Source: an uncultured Collinsella sp.
GTDB taxonomy: Bacteria; Actinomycetota; Coriobacteriia; Coriobacteriales; Coriobacteriaceae
Assembly (NCBI GenBank): GCA_902495155.1
Contig: CABUWD010000002.1
Coordinates: 1-51,187 of the forward strand
DNA length: 51,187 nt
Direction: 5' to 3'
This document shows, piece by piece, positions 35,011-44,140 of this stretch (positions are counted from its first letter, which is position 1; every line of letters starts with the position of its first letter). The notes beneath the pieces are model-generated. The model had not been told where the DNA came from. It made no database searches and saw nothing but the letters and a program-made list of their open reading frames with translations. The translations under genes were made by a program, and so were the position numbers.

Positions 35011-36225
35011 ATGAAATACGACTTCACTTCAATCATCGACCGCCACGGCATGGACTCCATCGCCGTTGACTCTTGGGGCGAGATCCCCGGTATGGCTCCG
35101 AACGCACCCGACGAGGGCTTCGACCGCATCCCCATGTGGGTGGCCGACATGAATTTTGCCACGGTGCCCACGGTCCAGGAACACATCATTCAGCGTGCCC
35201 AGCACCCCATGTTTGGCTACTTTAACCCGCGCGCTGAGTACTTCGATCGCATCATCGAATGGCAGAATCGCCGCAATGGCGTCGAAGGTTTGAGCCCTGA
35301 ACATATCGGCTACGAAAACGGCGTGCTGGGCGGCGTCGTGTCGACGCTGCGCGCGTATGTCCAGCCGGGCGATGCGGTGCTGGTCCACAGCCCCACCTAC
35401 ATCGGCTTTACCAAGTCTATCGAAGCCGCGGGCTATCGCATTGTCCACAGCCCGCTTAAGCTCGACGACCAAGGCGTGTGGCGTATGGACTTTGGGGACA
35501 TGGAGCGAAAGCTCGCCCTAAACCACATCCATGCCGCGGTGTTCTGCTCGCCGCACAATCCCTGCGGCCGCGTATGGGAGCGCGACGAGATCGAGCGTGC
35601 CATGGACATCTATCGCCAGCACGATTGCGTGGTGATCTCGGACGAGATTTGGTCCGATATCATCCTGCCGGGGCACAAGCATATCCCGACGCAGTCGGTG
35701 AGCGAGGATGCCCGCATGCGCACGGTTGCCCTCTATGCGCCGAGCAAGACGTTTAACCTGGCGGGCCTGGTCGGCAGCTACCACATCATCTATAACGAGA
35801 CGCTGCGCGACCGCGTGTGCGCCGTGTCCGACAAGACTCACTACAACGAGATGAACGTCCTCTCCATGCATGCGCTTATCGGTGCCTACCAGCCGCAAGG
35901 CTACGAGTGGGTGGACGAGCTCAACCAGGTGCTTGCCGGTAATATCGAGTACTTCTGCAATTACGTGGACGTGCATTTTGGGGGCGTGTCCTATTCACGT
36001 CCGCAGGGCACGTACATGGTGTTTCTGGACTGCACCGAGTGGTGCCGCGAGCATGGCCGCGATATTCAGTGGCTGCTCGACGAGGGGGCGCGCGTGGGCG
36101 TCGGGTATCAGGACGGCCGCCCGTTCCACGGAACCTGCCACATTCGCGTGAATCTGGCGCTACCGCTTTCGCGCGTAAGGGAGGCGTGCGACCGTCTGGA
36201 CCGCTACGTTTTTAATGCACGGTAA
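35011..36225 (+). CDS. PatB/MalY-type PLP-dependent C-S lyase
   Basis: The 404-residue protein starts MKYDFTSIIDRHGMDSIAVD and has PMWVADMNFATVP, the substrate-loop signature of MalY/PatB. It also has FCSPHNPCGRVW, VISDEIWSDIILPGHKH and the PLP-binding Lys246 in YAPSKTFNLAG. These enzymes cleave cystathionine or other cysteine S-conjugates to a thiol, pyruvate and ammonia; some act as aminotransferases or MalT repressors. With no met or cys genes beside it, cysteine-S-conjugate beta-lyase is the safest call. A perfect 14-bp hairpin follows the stop. Confidence 0.9.
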   Translation: MKYDFTSIIDRHGMDSIAVDSWGEIPGMAPNAPDEGFDRIPMWVADMNFATVPTVQEHIIQRAQHPMFGYFNPRAEYFDRIIEWQNRRNGVEGLSPEHIGYENGVLGGVVSTLRAYVQPGDAVLVHSPTYIGFTKSIEAAGYRIVHSPLKLDDQGVWRMDFGDMERKLALNHIHAAVFCSPHNPCGRVWERDEIERAMDIYRQHDCVVISDEIWSDIILPGHKHIPTQSVSEDARMRTVALYAPSKTFNLAGLVGSYHIIYNETLRDRVCAVSDKTHYNEMNVLSMHALIGAYQPQGYEWVDELNQVLAGNIEYFCNYVDVHFGGVSYSRPQGTYMVFLDCTEWCREHGRDIQWLLDEGARVGVGYQDGRPFHGTCHIRVNLALPLSRVREACDRLDRYVFNAR

Positions 36226-36236
36226 GTGTGCGCTGC

Positions 36237-36276
36237 ATGCGGGGCCTTCTGCCAGGTCGGCTAGAAGGCCCCGCAT
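36237..36276 (+). terminator. Strong hairpin after the PatB-like gene
   Basis: ATGCGGGGCCTTCT (36237-36250) and AGAAGGCCCCGCAT (36263-36276) form a perfect 14-bp stem with a 12-base loop. There is no T-run, so termination is likely but not of the canonical type. Confidence 0.6.
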
Positions 36277-36368
36277 GGTAATGCGTCTGTAACCATTGGG
36301 CGCTCGAGTGGTTTCATTTGCTATTTTTTTAACCATTTCAGTCTGTAAACAGGATCGTCTGGAGCTCG

Positions 36369-37238
36369 ATGAAAAGACCCCGTCGCTCGTTTGCCATTTC
36401 GTTGTTTGTCGTGCTTGCAGTGGCGAGCGCCTTTGTCGTAGCGATAGCTGGCTGTTCTGGGTTGAATGACGAAGTCTCGACGTCTGCATCAAAAGGTCTG
36501 GACGCCTCGCAAGCCAAAGACGACAACCTTAAGACGCTCAATGTTGGCAGCGACCTCTATCCACCGTTTGTGTATACCGACGAGTACGGCGATATCGTTG
36601 GCCTGGATGTCGAGATATTGACCGAGGCTTTGGCCCGCATTGGTTACAAGCCAAAGTACCAGCTGATCGATTGGGAAAAGAAGAACGAGTTACTGGCGAG
36701 CGGCGAGCTCGATTGCGTCATGGGCAGCTTTAGCATGACGGGTCGCGAAAACGAGTATCGTTGGGCCGGCCCGTACCTTGCGAGCCGCCAGGTGGTCGCG
36801 GTCGATCCCCAGAGCGATATCTACACGCTTGCCGATCTTGAGGATAAGATCGTGGCGGTTCAGTCCACCACCAAGCCCGAGGGCATTTTGCTCAATCGCA
36901 CAAATGAAAGCGTTCCGCAGATCAAGGAACTCTACTGCTTTTCGGACCGTTCATGCCTGAACCCGGCGCTCGTCGAAGGCCTGGTCGACGCCATCGCCGC
37001 GCATGAGTCCTTGCTGCTCACCTACGAAAAAGACTATGGCGTAACGTATCGCATTTTGGATGAGCCGCTGCTAGAGGTTGGTTTGGGCACCGCTTTCGAT
37101 ATCAACGATATGCGCGGCATCGACGTCAAGCTCACTCATGCCTACCAAGAAATGCTTGCCGATGGCACCATGGAACGCCTGGTGTCAAAGTACTTCGATG
37201 ACCCTTCGCCATTTTTGAATGTGGAGGGTCTGTCATGA
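36369..37238 (+). CDS. Solute-binding lipoprotein, sensor partner of the hybrid kinase
   Basis: The 289-residue protein has a signal peptide with lipobox VAIAGC, then a family-3 periplasmic binding fold: LNVGSDLYPPFVYTDEYGDIVGLDVEI, LDCVMGSFSMTGRENEYRWAGPY and ADLEDKIVAVQSTTKPEG. These normally bind amino acids or small organic ions. No transporter permease or ATPase gene is near. Instead its stop overlaps the start of a hybrid kinase gene by four bases, so it is probably a ligand receptor that signals to that kinase. The start follows CTGGAG by four bases. Confidence 0.87.
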   Translation: MKRPRRSFAISLFVVLAVASAFVVAIAGCSGLNDEVSTSASKGLDASQAKDDNLKTLNVGSDLYPPFVYTDEYGDIVGLDVEILTEALARIGYKPKYQLIDWEKKNELLASGELDCVMGSFSMTGRENEYRWAGPYLASRQVVAVDPQSDIYTLADLEDKIVAVQSTTKPEGILLNRTNESVPQIKELYCFSDRSCLNPALVEGLVDAIAAHESLLLTYEKDYGVTYRILDEPLLEVGLGTAFDINDMRGIDVKLTHAYQEMLADGTMERLVSKYFDDPSPFLNVEGLS

Positions 37239-39427
37239 TCGATGCGCCCGACCACGCCGTAGAGGAGCGGGGCGATCGTTCGGCATGGGTAGGGCTCATT
37301 GCCGCCCTGTTGGGGATAGCGCTCTCGGTTGTTGCCGGCATGATGAGCTACGGTTACACGACAGCCCAAGCCGAGCAGCGCTTTGCCGACGTTGTCGATT
37401 ACGTGGCGACCCAGAGCCTTTCCTACGATGCGTTCAATAGCGCCTATACGACCAAAAACCTGATTCGCGTTATGGAGATCGCCGGAGAGGTGGCGCGCGA
37501 TATGGAGCGCGACAGCTCGGTGGATAACGCCGCGCTCGAGCAATATGCTGACCAGTTCAACGTGAGCGCGCTGATCGTGACGGACGCATCGGGCAACCTG
37601 GTGTCCGAGTCCTCGACGGATAACGTGGGTTACGAGTCGCTTGCTGCATATCTCAAAGAAGTGCCCGTGCTGGAGGTGGCAACCCATCCGCTTAAGTCCT
37701 ATACCACTCGTATTACGCTTGCGGATGATTCGGTTGCAGACATTGGCTGTGTGACCCGGCAAGATGGCGAGGGTATCGTTATCGCGGTAAGGCATCAGAG
37801 CGCGAAGGCGGTTGCAAGCAATACGCTCAAACTGCAGAGTCTGCTCGAAGGCTATGAGACCATCGATAGCGGCAATATCGTGATCGAAAACGATGGTAAG
37901 GTCGTTGCGACCAATGCCGTTGAACCCACCGTATTGGGCGTATTCGATCTGCCTGCGACGGATGCCTTCATTGTCGACGGTATTAAGGATCGATGCCTGG
38001 CTGGTAAGGTTAGATTGGTTAACGCCGACGGCGAGTGGTATTTGGGCACATTTGGAAAAGCGCACAAATTCTATGTGTACACCTATGCCTCGGCGCGGCG
38101 TTACTTTGAGGTTGTCGCGGCTGTTGCTGCCGGCGTGCTGGTGCTCTACAGCGGTGTTATAGCCGTTGTTGTGATGGTGCGCCGCCGCGCTGATCGTCGA
38201 CGTTTGACGGACTTGCTGCAGCAGGAGCGCGACTATGGCGACAAGCTGGCAAAGGCGGCGCATGAGGCCTCGTCTGCCAACTCGGCAAAGACGGAGTTTC
38301 TGCGTCGCATGAGCCACGATCTGCGCACGCCCATCAACGGCATTCGCGGCATGGTCGAGGTCGGCGATGCCAATGCGGACGATTTGCAAAAGCAGACCGA
38401 GTGCCGCTCAAAGATCTGGACGGCATCGGGATTGCTGCTCGACCTTGCCAACGAGGCCCTGGATATGAGTCGCCTGGAGAGCGGACAGGTCGATCTGGAG
38501 CTTGTTCCCACAAACTTGGCGACTCTCAACCACGAGGTGCGCGATATTCTGGAGCGCCAGGCCGAGGAGCGTCTGGTGACAATTATCTGCGACCAGCAGA
38601 CGCTTAATCATCCCTATGCGCGGGTGAGCGTGACGCACCTCAAGCGCTTGTTGCTCAATATTGCCGGCAATGCCGTCAAGTACAACCGCCGGGGCGGCTA
38701 TGTTCGCCTGACATGCCGCGAGGTGGAGCCAGTGGATGGCGCCCCCGTCTATGAATACACGATCGCCGACAACGGTATTGGCATGAGCGAGGAGTTCCAA
38801 CAGCACCTCTACGAGCCGTTTTGTCGCGAGGAGCAACAGGTGGAAGGCGCTTCATCGGGAACTGGCCTGGGTGCGCCTATTGCCAAACAGTTGGTCGAGC
38901 TTATGGGCGGAACCATGAGCTTTACGAGTATCTTGGGGCAGGGGACGACATTTACCATCCGTCTGCCGTTTGAGAAGTGCAAGCGCTCCGAGATTCCTCA
39001 GGCTGTGCGCGTGGACGCGGGTGACGGCGATGCGCTCCAGGGCTTGCGCGTTTTGCTCGTAGAGGATAACGACCTGAATGCCGAGATTGCACAGTTTACG
39101 CTCGCCCGCGCCGGCGCCGTCGTGACGCATGCTAAGGATGGTGAGTCTGCCGTCGAGATGTTTGCCGCGAGCGCGCCGCACGAGTACGACGTGGTGTTGA
39201 TGGACATCATGATGCCCGGTATCGATGGCCTTGAGGCCACGCGTCGGATTCGAGCGCTCGAGCGCGAGGATGCCGCGCTCACGCCGATTATCGCCGTGAG
39301 CGCCAACGCCTTTGCCGACGACCGTAGGCTTTCGCGCGAGGCGGGCATGAACGCGCACCTGAGCAAGCCTGTGAGCTCACAGGAGCTCGTTGAGGCGCTT
39401 GCACACATAGCCGCCGACGCTTCATAA
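37235..39427 (+). CDS. Hybrid sensor histidine kinase with C-terminal receiver
   Basis: The 730-residue protein has membrane helices near 18-38 and 292-314 enclosing an outer sensor domain of about 250 residues (dCache-like: FNVSALIVTDASGNLVSES). The kinase region has His361 (RRMSHDLRTPINGI), the N-box GNAVKYN, DNGIGMSEE and SSGTGLGAPI. A receiver follows with Asp657 (VLMDIMMPG) and Lys711 (LSKP). There is no HPt or DNA-binding domain, so its phosphoryl group must pass to a partner encoded elsewhere or be a sink. It is cotranscribed with the upstream binding lipoprotein (ATGA overlap) and is similar in its cytoplasmic half to the protein at 40017. Confidence 0.9.
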   Translation: MIDAPDHAVEERGDRSAWVGLIAALLGIALSVVAGMMSYGYTTAQAEQRFADVVDYVATQSLSYDAFNSAYTTKNLIRVMEIAGEVARDMERDSSVDNAALEQYADQFNVSALIVTDASGNLVSESSTDNVGYESLAAYLKEVPVLEVATHPLKSYTTRITLADDSVADIGCVTRQDGEGIVIAVRHQSAKAVASNTLKLQSLLEGYETIDSGNIVIENDGKVVATNAVEPTVLGVFDLPATDAFIVDGIKDRCLAGKVRLVNADGEWYLGTFGKAHKFYVYTYASARRYFEVVAAVAAGVLVLYSGVIAVVVMVRRRADRRRLTDLLQQERDYGDKLAKAAHEASSANSAKTEFLRRMSHDLRTPINGIRGMVEVGDANADDLQKQTECRSKIWTASGLLLDLANEALDMSRLESGQVDLELVPTNLATLNHEVRDILERQAEERLVTIICDQQTLNHPYARVSVTHLKRLLLNIAGNAVKYNRRGGYVRLTCREVEPVDGAPVYEYTIADNGIGMSEEFQQHLYEPFCREEQQVEGASSGTGLGAPIAKQLVELMGGTMSFTSILGQGTTFTIRLPFEKCKRSEIPQAVRVDAGDGDALQGLRVLLVEDNDLNAEIAQFTLARAGAVVTHAKDGESAVEMFAASAPHEYDVVLMDIMMPGIDGLEATRRIRALEREDAALTPIIAVSANAFADDRRLSREAGMNAHLSKPVSSQELVEALAHIAADAS

Positions 39428-39428
39428 G

Positions 39429-39470
39429 AATATGGCTCGGTTCCAAGGTGGGTTGGAACCGAGCCATATT
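39429..39470. terminator. Bidirectional terminator between convergent genes
   Basis: AATATGGCTCGGTTCCAA (39429-39446) and its exact complement (39453-39470) form an 18-bp stem with a six-base GGTGGG loop. T-rich flanks are weak on both sides. Confidence 0.7.
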
Positions 39471-39496
39471 GCTATTGATGAGGCCTGCTGAGGGGC

Positions 39497-39976
39497 TTAC
39501 TTTTCTTGAATCTGCTTGCCGCAGAGATGCTCAATCGTAATCTCGTAGAGTTGGACGCCCTTAATGTCCTTGGCGATTTCCTCTTCGACTTCTTCGGCAG
39601 AAGGGTAGTACTTAAGCGCGAGCTGGCGGACTTTATCCTCGATAAACGCGGGAGTGTCATTTGCCAGGCGACAGCGGCCAAAGACCACGGTACTCATAAC
39701 GTAGGGAGCCCAGTCGCCGTCCTGGTGCCACTCGTTGCCGTAAACGGTAAAGCAGACCTTGTCATCGCGCTTAAGTGCGTCGACCTTGTGGCCAGCCTTG
39801 GCGCCATGGAAATAAATCTTGTCGTGCTCGGCGTCAAAGAAGTAGTTGACGGGAATGGCGTACGGGTAGCCGTCGTCGCCGTTGACGGCAAAGACGCCGC
39901 GCTTGCAGGTGGCGAGCAGTTTGCGCGCTTCCTCGTCGGTGATGGCGCGTTTCTTTCGACGTAAGGGCCTAAACAT
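39497..39976 (-). CDS. Pyridoxamine-5'-phosphate-oxidase-like flavin-binding protein (NimA type)
   Basis: The 159-residue protein is a single split-barrel domain: ITDEEARKLLATCKRGVFAVNGDDGYPYAIPVNYFFD (quoted by its parts LLATCKRGVFAV and GYPYAIPVNYF), IYFHGAKAGHKVDAL, and VCFTVYGNEW. This is the FMN/heme-binding NimA-like family, often annotated as 5-nitroimidazole reductase or general stress oxidoreductase. Function cannot be told from sequence. It is 40 bp downstream of the fused sensor kinase on the same strand and may share its transcript. A terminator lies beyond the stop. Confidence 0.83.
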   Translation of the reverse strand: MFRPLRRKKRAITDEEARKLLATCKRGVFAVNGDDGYPYAIPVNYFFDAEHDKIYFHGAKAGHKVDALKRDDKVCFTVYGNEWHQDGDWAPYVMSTVVFGRCRLANDTPAFIEDKVRQLALKYYPSAEEVEEEIAKDIKGVQLYEITIEHLCGKQIQEK

Positions 39977-40016
39977 CGTTGGCTTCCTTTCTGGTCGTGC
40001 GTGGTTGCTGCAAAAA

Positions 40017-42827
40017 CTATAGCGAAACGGATCCGTTTTTCTTGATGCGGGCGAGTATGTTTTTGAGCTTGTTAAAGTCGAGCGGTTTGGACAGATGGGC
40101 GTTCATGCCGGCGTCGTGTGCCGCCTTGGCGTCTTCGGCAAAGGCATTGGCGGTGAGCGCGATGATGGGGATATCGGCTGCATCGACCTTCTCGCTCAGA
40201 CGAATCGCGCGGGTTGCCTCGTAGCCGTCCATGCCCGGCATCATAATGTCCATCAGGATCGCATCGAAGCTGCCGGCGGGATGCGACAGGTACAGATCGA
40301 CGGCTTCGTTGCCGTTGGCGGCGCGGGTGACCACGACGCCTTCGGATTCTAGCAGCGCCTGGGCAATCTCGGCATTCAATTCGTTGTCTTCGGCGAGCAG
40401 CACGTTCATGTTGGCGAGCGAGCAGTCGAGCACTCTCTCGACCGTATTCGCCCGCGCCTGGGGGTTCTTGTCGATATCGAGCGGAATCTGGACGTTGAAC
40501 GTACTCCCCACGCCAACCTCACTCGAAATCTCAATCGTACCGCCCATCAGTTCAATAAGCGACTTGACGATTGGCATACCCATGCCGGTTCCTTGGAACT
40601 TGCTGCGCGCATCGTCACCTTCTTGGGCAAACGGCTCATAGATATGCTTTAAAAACTCGGGAGCCATGCCAATGCCGGTATCCGAAACGCTAAAGCAAAA
40701 GAGCACGCGCCCGTTATCGAGTGGCTTGGTCTTTGAGCTAAAGGTGACGGAGCCGCCGCGTTTGTTGTACTTAATGCTATTGTCTAACAGGTTGATCATG
40801 ATCTGTCGGATATGGGTGGGACTGCCGATCATGTATGGTCCCGTGGCGTACGGCAGACTATTGTCCTGCATGGTGATGCAGTTATCGGATGCGCGGAGCT
40901 TGCACAGCACCAGCGTATCGTCACAGAGCTCTTTGAGGTTAAAAGGCACATGTTCCAGTGTTAGCTTGCGGTCTTCGATTTTGCCCATCTCGAGGATATC
41001 GTTGATCAGTGAGAGCAGGTGATTGGCGGCAACGCGCGCCTTGGCACGACTCTCGCGGGCGACCTGGATATCGCCTTCCTTCAATTCCTCGATCTCGATA
41101 AGGCCCAGGATGCCGTTGAGCGGCGTACGGATGTCGTGGCTCATGCGCGTGAGGAATGCCTTCTTAGCGGCGTTGGCGGCGTCGGCTTTCCGCTGTTCTT
41201 TCTGCGCACGTTGAAGCGACCAGGCAAGGATGACGATGCTGGTGAGCAAAATGCAGATGATAACAGTCACAATAGCGGCGCGGTTGCGGTAGAGAAACTG
41301 GAACGTGTCCGATTCCTGTGCCGTGTACGACGTTGAGGAGTAGCTGCTGGCGGAGAGCGATTCGCCGGCATTGATGATGCCCTTATTAATGATTCCCAGC
41401 AGTTCGGGCTTGCCACGAGAAATCCAGCACGAGAGCTCACAGGTGTCAGGGAGCTCGACCGTCTCGCAGTCCTCGAGATCATAACGGTCGCCGATGGTTT
41501 TTACGCGTGAACTGGGAGCGACGATGCAGTGCACCGTTCCCTTCCTGAGGGCGTCGAACGCTTCATCGTCGGATTGGTATTCGGTTACGGTCGCTGTGGG
41601 GAACAGACTTTCAAGTGCATTTTGGTTGATAAGCGATGATTTGGTACAGGCGATGCTCTGAAGGTCTTTGTTCAGGTTGCTGCCGGTGTGGATGGCGGTG
41701 AGGGACATGGTCCCCAACGATACCGACTGCACAACGCCTGTTTGCTCGGCAAACCAGTAATCTCGGTATACCGGCAGCGCAACGTCTATGCTTCCCTTTG
41801 ACAGGGCCTTTGACATCATCTTGTAGCTATCAAAGGCGACGGTTTTGACCGTAATGCCAAATTTATCGTGCAGCGTCGTCGCAAGCGATGCGAGCGAACC
41901 TTCCATTTCGCCGTCTTCGTCTTCGTTACAGTAGGGGAGTTTGCCCGTAATGTAGCCGAGCGTGATGGTGTTGTCATTTGCTTTGAGCCAGGAACATTCG
42001 GGGCCGTTGAGCGATGATGAACCGCTGTTTTGGGTCGAGTAGCTAGATTTGACTTCGTCGTTATAGCGTGGGTTGACGCGGGCGATTGCCGTCATGGCAG
42101 CATTGATGTCGTTCATCAGGTCGGGGCGGCTTTTGGGAACGGCAAAGTAGTAGTCACTCGAACCAATGTAGAACATGGGGGAGGCACTGGGCGACGAGAT
42201 CGTGTCATTCATGATGACGGCATCGACCTCGTTGTTTGCGAGCGCGTCAAAGAGAACGGAGTCTCCGTCATACTCCCTGTATGTGCAGGCGATTCCTTCG
42301 TTGGTGAGCCACTGCTGGCCAACGAAGGTTTGCATAACGCCGGGGTTGTAGCCGATGGTAAGGCCCTGGAGCGCTTGGGGGTCACCCTTGGCCAGATCGT
42401 CGCGATCGGGCCTGGCGTAGATGTAGTAGCGTTCGGTGCCCTCGGGGTTCGAGGAAAAGAGCAGCTTTTGGGCGCGTTCCTCGGAGTAGGAGATGCTGGG
42501 CATGAGGTCGATCTCGCCCGCCTCGAGCATGTCCATAAGCTCGGTGAAGGTGCCGGTGACGTATTCGTACCGCCAGCCGGGCGTGTAGTACGACAGGGTC
42601 TGGAGGTACTCGTAGCCCCATCCCGAGAGACGCTCGCCGGGAGTGCCGTCCTGGAAGCCCTCGTTGTTGACGAGCCAGCCGACGCGGACCGTCTTGACTT
42701 GCTGATCGGAGTCGGCGGCAAAGGCGGGGGCGGGCGCGACGGCGCTCAGTACGGTGAGCGCGGTAAGCGCAACGACCAGAGCGCGACATATAACTGAACG
42801 AAGGACAGTGGCAGCTCTCACATGCAA
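40017..42827 (-). CDS. Hybrid histidine kinase with two extracytoplasmic solute-binding domains
   Basis: The 936-residue protein has a cleavable signal peptide (to about residue 38, PAPAFAAD). Two family-3 binding-protein domains in tandem follow (45-265, starting VRVGWLVNNEGFQDG; 285-500, starting ITLGYITGKLPYC). A membrane helix spans 517-536. The kinase has His564 (TRMSHDIRTPL), LLDNSIKYN, DTGIGMAPE and GTGMGMPIV, and a receiver with Asp860 (LMDIMMPG) completes it. This BvgS/EvgS-like layout senses ligands directly, but the usual HPt domain is missing. No response regulator lies near. The start has AGGA four bases ahead. The cytoplasmic half resembles the kinase at 37235, where the binding domain is instead a separate lipoprotein. 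Confidence 0.92.
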   Translation of the reverse strand: MHVRAATVLRSVICRALVVALTALTVLSAVAPAPAFAADSDQQVKTVRVGWLVNNEGFQDGTPGERLSGWGYEYLQTLSYYTPGWRYEYVTGTFTELMDMLEAGEIDLMPSISYSEERAQKLLFSSNPEGTERYYIYARPDRDDLAKGDPQALQGLTIGYNPGVMQTFVGQQWLTNEGIACTYREYDGDSVLFDALANNEVDAVIMNDTISSPSASPMFYIGSSDYYFAVPKSRPDLMNDINAAMTAIARVNPRYNDEVKSSYSTQNSGSSSLNGPECSWLKANDNTITLGYITGKLPYCNEDEDGEMEGSLASLATTLHDKFGITVKTVAFDSYKMMSKALSKGSIDVALPVYRDYWFAEQTGVVQSVSLGTMSLTAIHTGSNLNKDLQSIACTKSSLINQNALESLFPTATVTEYQSDDEAFDALRKGTVHCIVAPSSRVKTIGDRYDLEDCETVELPDTCELSCWISRGKPELLGIINKGIINAGESLSASSYSSTSYTAQESDTFQFLYRNRAAIVTVIICILLTSIVILAWSLQRAQKEQRKADAANAAKKAFLTRMSHDIRTPLNGILGLIEIEELKEGDIQVARESRAKARVAANHLLSLINDILEMGKIEDRKLTLEHVPFNLKELCDDTLVLCKLRASDNCITMQDNSLPYATGPYMIGSPTHIRQIMINLLDNSIKYNKRGGSVTFSSKTKPLDNGRVLFCFSVSDTGIGMAPEFLKHIYEPFAQEGDDARSKFQGTGMGMPIVKSLIELMGGTIEISSEVGVGSTFNVQIPLDIDKNPQARANTVERVLDCSLANMNVLLAEDNELNAEIAQALLESEGVVVTRAANGNEAVDLYLSHPAGSFDAILMDIMMPGMDGYEATRAIRLSEKVDAADIPIIALTANAFAEDAKAAHDAGMNAHLSKPLDFNKLKNILARIKKNGSVSL

Positions 42828-42908
42828 TCCTAACGAATCGAGACATTACCGCATAAGAATACCAGCTCCGCCTGCCCAGTCGGCAGCAGCACCGCTAGAC
42901 GGTCTCGC

Positions 42909-42966
42909 CCGGCAGTTGGGGATAGTCCCTTTCTGCCGGCACAAAAGGAACGTCCCTAACTGCCGG
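42909..42966. repeat. Compound palindromic intergenic repeat (GGCAG/CTGCC and GGGA/TCCC)
   Basis: CCGGCAGTT (42909-42917) and AACTGCCGG (42958-42966) are perfect inverted ends, and inner GGGGATAGTCCCTTT faces AAAGGAACGTCCC. CTGCCGG also occurs at 42933-42939, so two alternative hairpins are possible. It fills most of the gap between the divergent sensor-kinase and channel genes. Confidence 0.65.
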
Positions 42967-43019
42967 TTGTGGGACAATACCGAGCGAACTGATTGGGGCG
43001 TCTGGGAAAAGGGATCGCG

Positions 43020-43445
43020 ATGAACAAGTTGAGGACGCTTGCCGATGTGCTGCGACAGGCTGGCTTTGCGCGCATCACGGGCTTGTTTCTTATCTTTTAC
43101 CTGCTGTGCTCGACGGCCGTCTGGCTGTCCGAGCCTACGACCCTCACCTTTGGCGATGGACTTTGGTTTAGCTTTGAGACGGTCTCGACCATCGGCTTTG
43201 GCGATATTCCGGCCGAAACACCGGTTGCCCGCGCTATTACCGTCGTCTTGAGCGTTATCAGCATCTTCTACATCGCCATGCTCACGGGCGTGGCGGTGAA
43301 CTACTGCAATACGCTCATCAAGATGCGTCAAAAGGACACCATGGCGCGCTTTATGGACGATCTTGAGCATTTGGAAGAGCTCGATCGCGACCAGCTCGCC
43401 GATCTGTCGCGCCGCGTGCGCGAATATCGGCGCCGCCAACGCTAG
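43020..43445 (+). CDS. Two-helix potassium-channel-like protein
   Basis: The 141-residue protein has a membrane helix near 20-36, a pore helix with the selectivity filter TIGFGD (57-62, in FETVSTIGFGDIP) and a second helix near 72-95. A charged C-terminal helix follows (MARFMDDLEHLEELDRDQLADL) that may assemble the tetramer. This is the minimal KcsA-like architecture; TIGFGD is an accepted K+ filter. There is no RCK/TrkA-N domain. The frame start at 42993 has no ribosome site, so I use ATG 43020. A LOG-family gene follows after 36 bp. Confidence 0.85.
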   Translation: MNKLRTLADVLRQAGFARITGLFLIFYLLCSTAVWLSEPTTLTFGDGLWFSFETVSTIGFGDIPAETPVARAITVVLSVISIFYIAMLTGVAVNYCNTLIKMRQKDTMARFMDDLEHLEELDRDQLADLSRRVREYRRRQR

Positions 43446-43481
43446 AGCGGGCGTCGCGCGTCACAATGAGGGGGACTGAAT

Positions 43482-44015
43482 ATGAATATCACCGTGTACC
43501 TGGGTGCCAGCGCCGGCAATGACCCGGCGTTTCTGCCCGCGGTGCAGGAGCTGGGCAACTGGATTGGCGCTAACGGACACGCGCTGGTATACGGCGGGTC
43601 CAAATCGGGCCTGATGGGTGCGCTCGCCGATAGCGTACTCGATGCGGGCGGTCATGTGACGGGTGTAGAGCCGAGCTTTTTTATAGAGGCCGAGTTTCAG
43701 CACGACGGTATCGACGACCTTATCGTGACGAGTGATATGGCAGAGCGTAAGGCAAAGATGATCGAGCTCGGCGATGCGTTCGTCGCCTTCCCGGGTGGCA
43801 CGGGCACGCTCGAGGAGATTGCCGAAGTCATGTCTGCGGTATCGTTGGGGCATTTGGATGCGCCGTGCATCTTGTACAACCTCGGGGGTTACTACAACGA
43901 CCTTAAGGCGCTGCTCGGGCACATGGTTGATAAGGGTTTATCGAGCCCGCAGCGCCAGCAAGGCATTTACTTTGCCGAGGATCTGTGCGAAATCGCATCA
44001 ATTATCAACGGATAA
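43482..44015 (+). CDS. LOG-family nucleoside 5'-monophosphate phosphoribohydrolase
   Basis: The 177-residue protein has the TIGR00730/LOG signatures: VYLGASAG at the start, ALVYGGSKSGLMGALAD, MAERKAKM (86-93) and the PGGTGTLEE motif (104-112). Relatives release the base from cytokinin-type or ordinary nucleoside monophosphates; in bacteria it is usually a nucleotide-salvage or housecleaning enzyme. It has a GAGGGG site and follows the channel gene by 36 bp, so the two may be cotranscribed, with no obvious functional link. Confidence 0.88.
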   Translation: MNITVYLGASAGNDPAFLPAVQELGNWIGANGHALVYGGSKSGLMGALADSVLDAGGHVTGVEPSFFIEAEFQHDGIDDLIVTSDMAERKAKMIELGDAFVAFPGGTGTLEEIAEVMSAVSLGHLDAPCILYNLGGYYNDLKALLGHMVDKGLSSPQRQQGIYFAEDLCEIASIING

Positions 44016-44074
44016 GCCTTGAGCCTGTCCCGCCGTGGTCCCCGGTGGCTCCGTTTGCAGCGCAGACGGTTGGC

Positions 44075-44101
44075 TTGACTGGGCTACACTCGCTCTACAA
44101 T
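44075..44101 (+). promoter_or_regulatory. Promoter-like boxes upstream of the ClC gene
   Basis: TTGACT (44075-44080) and TACAAT (44096-44101) lie 15 bp apart, 40 bp before the ClC start. The spacing is short, so TTGGCT at 44070 is an alternative but long -35. Confidence 0.35.
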
Positions 44102-44140
44102 AAAACGTATCTATGTCGACTTTGACCGCGGGAGGACCCG

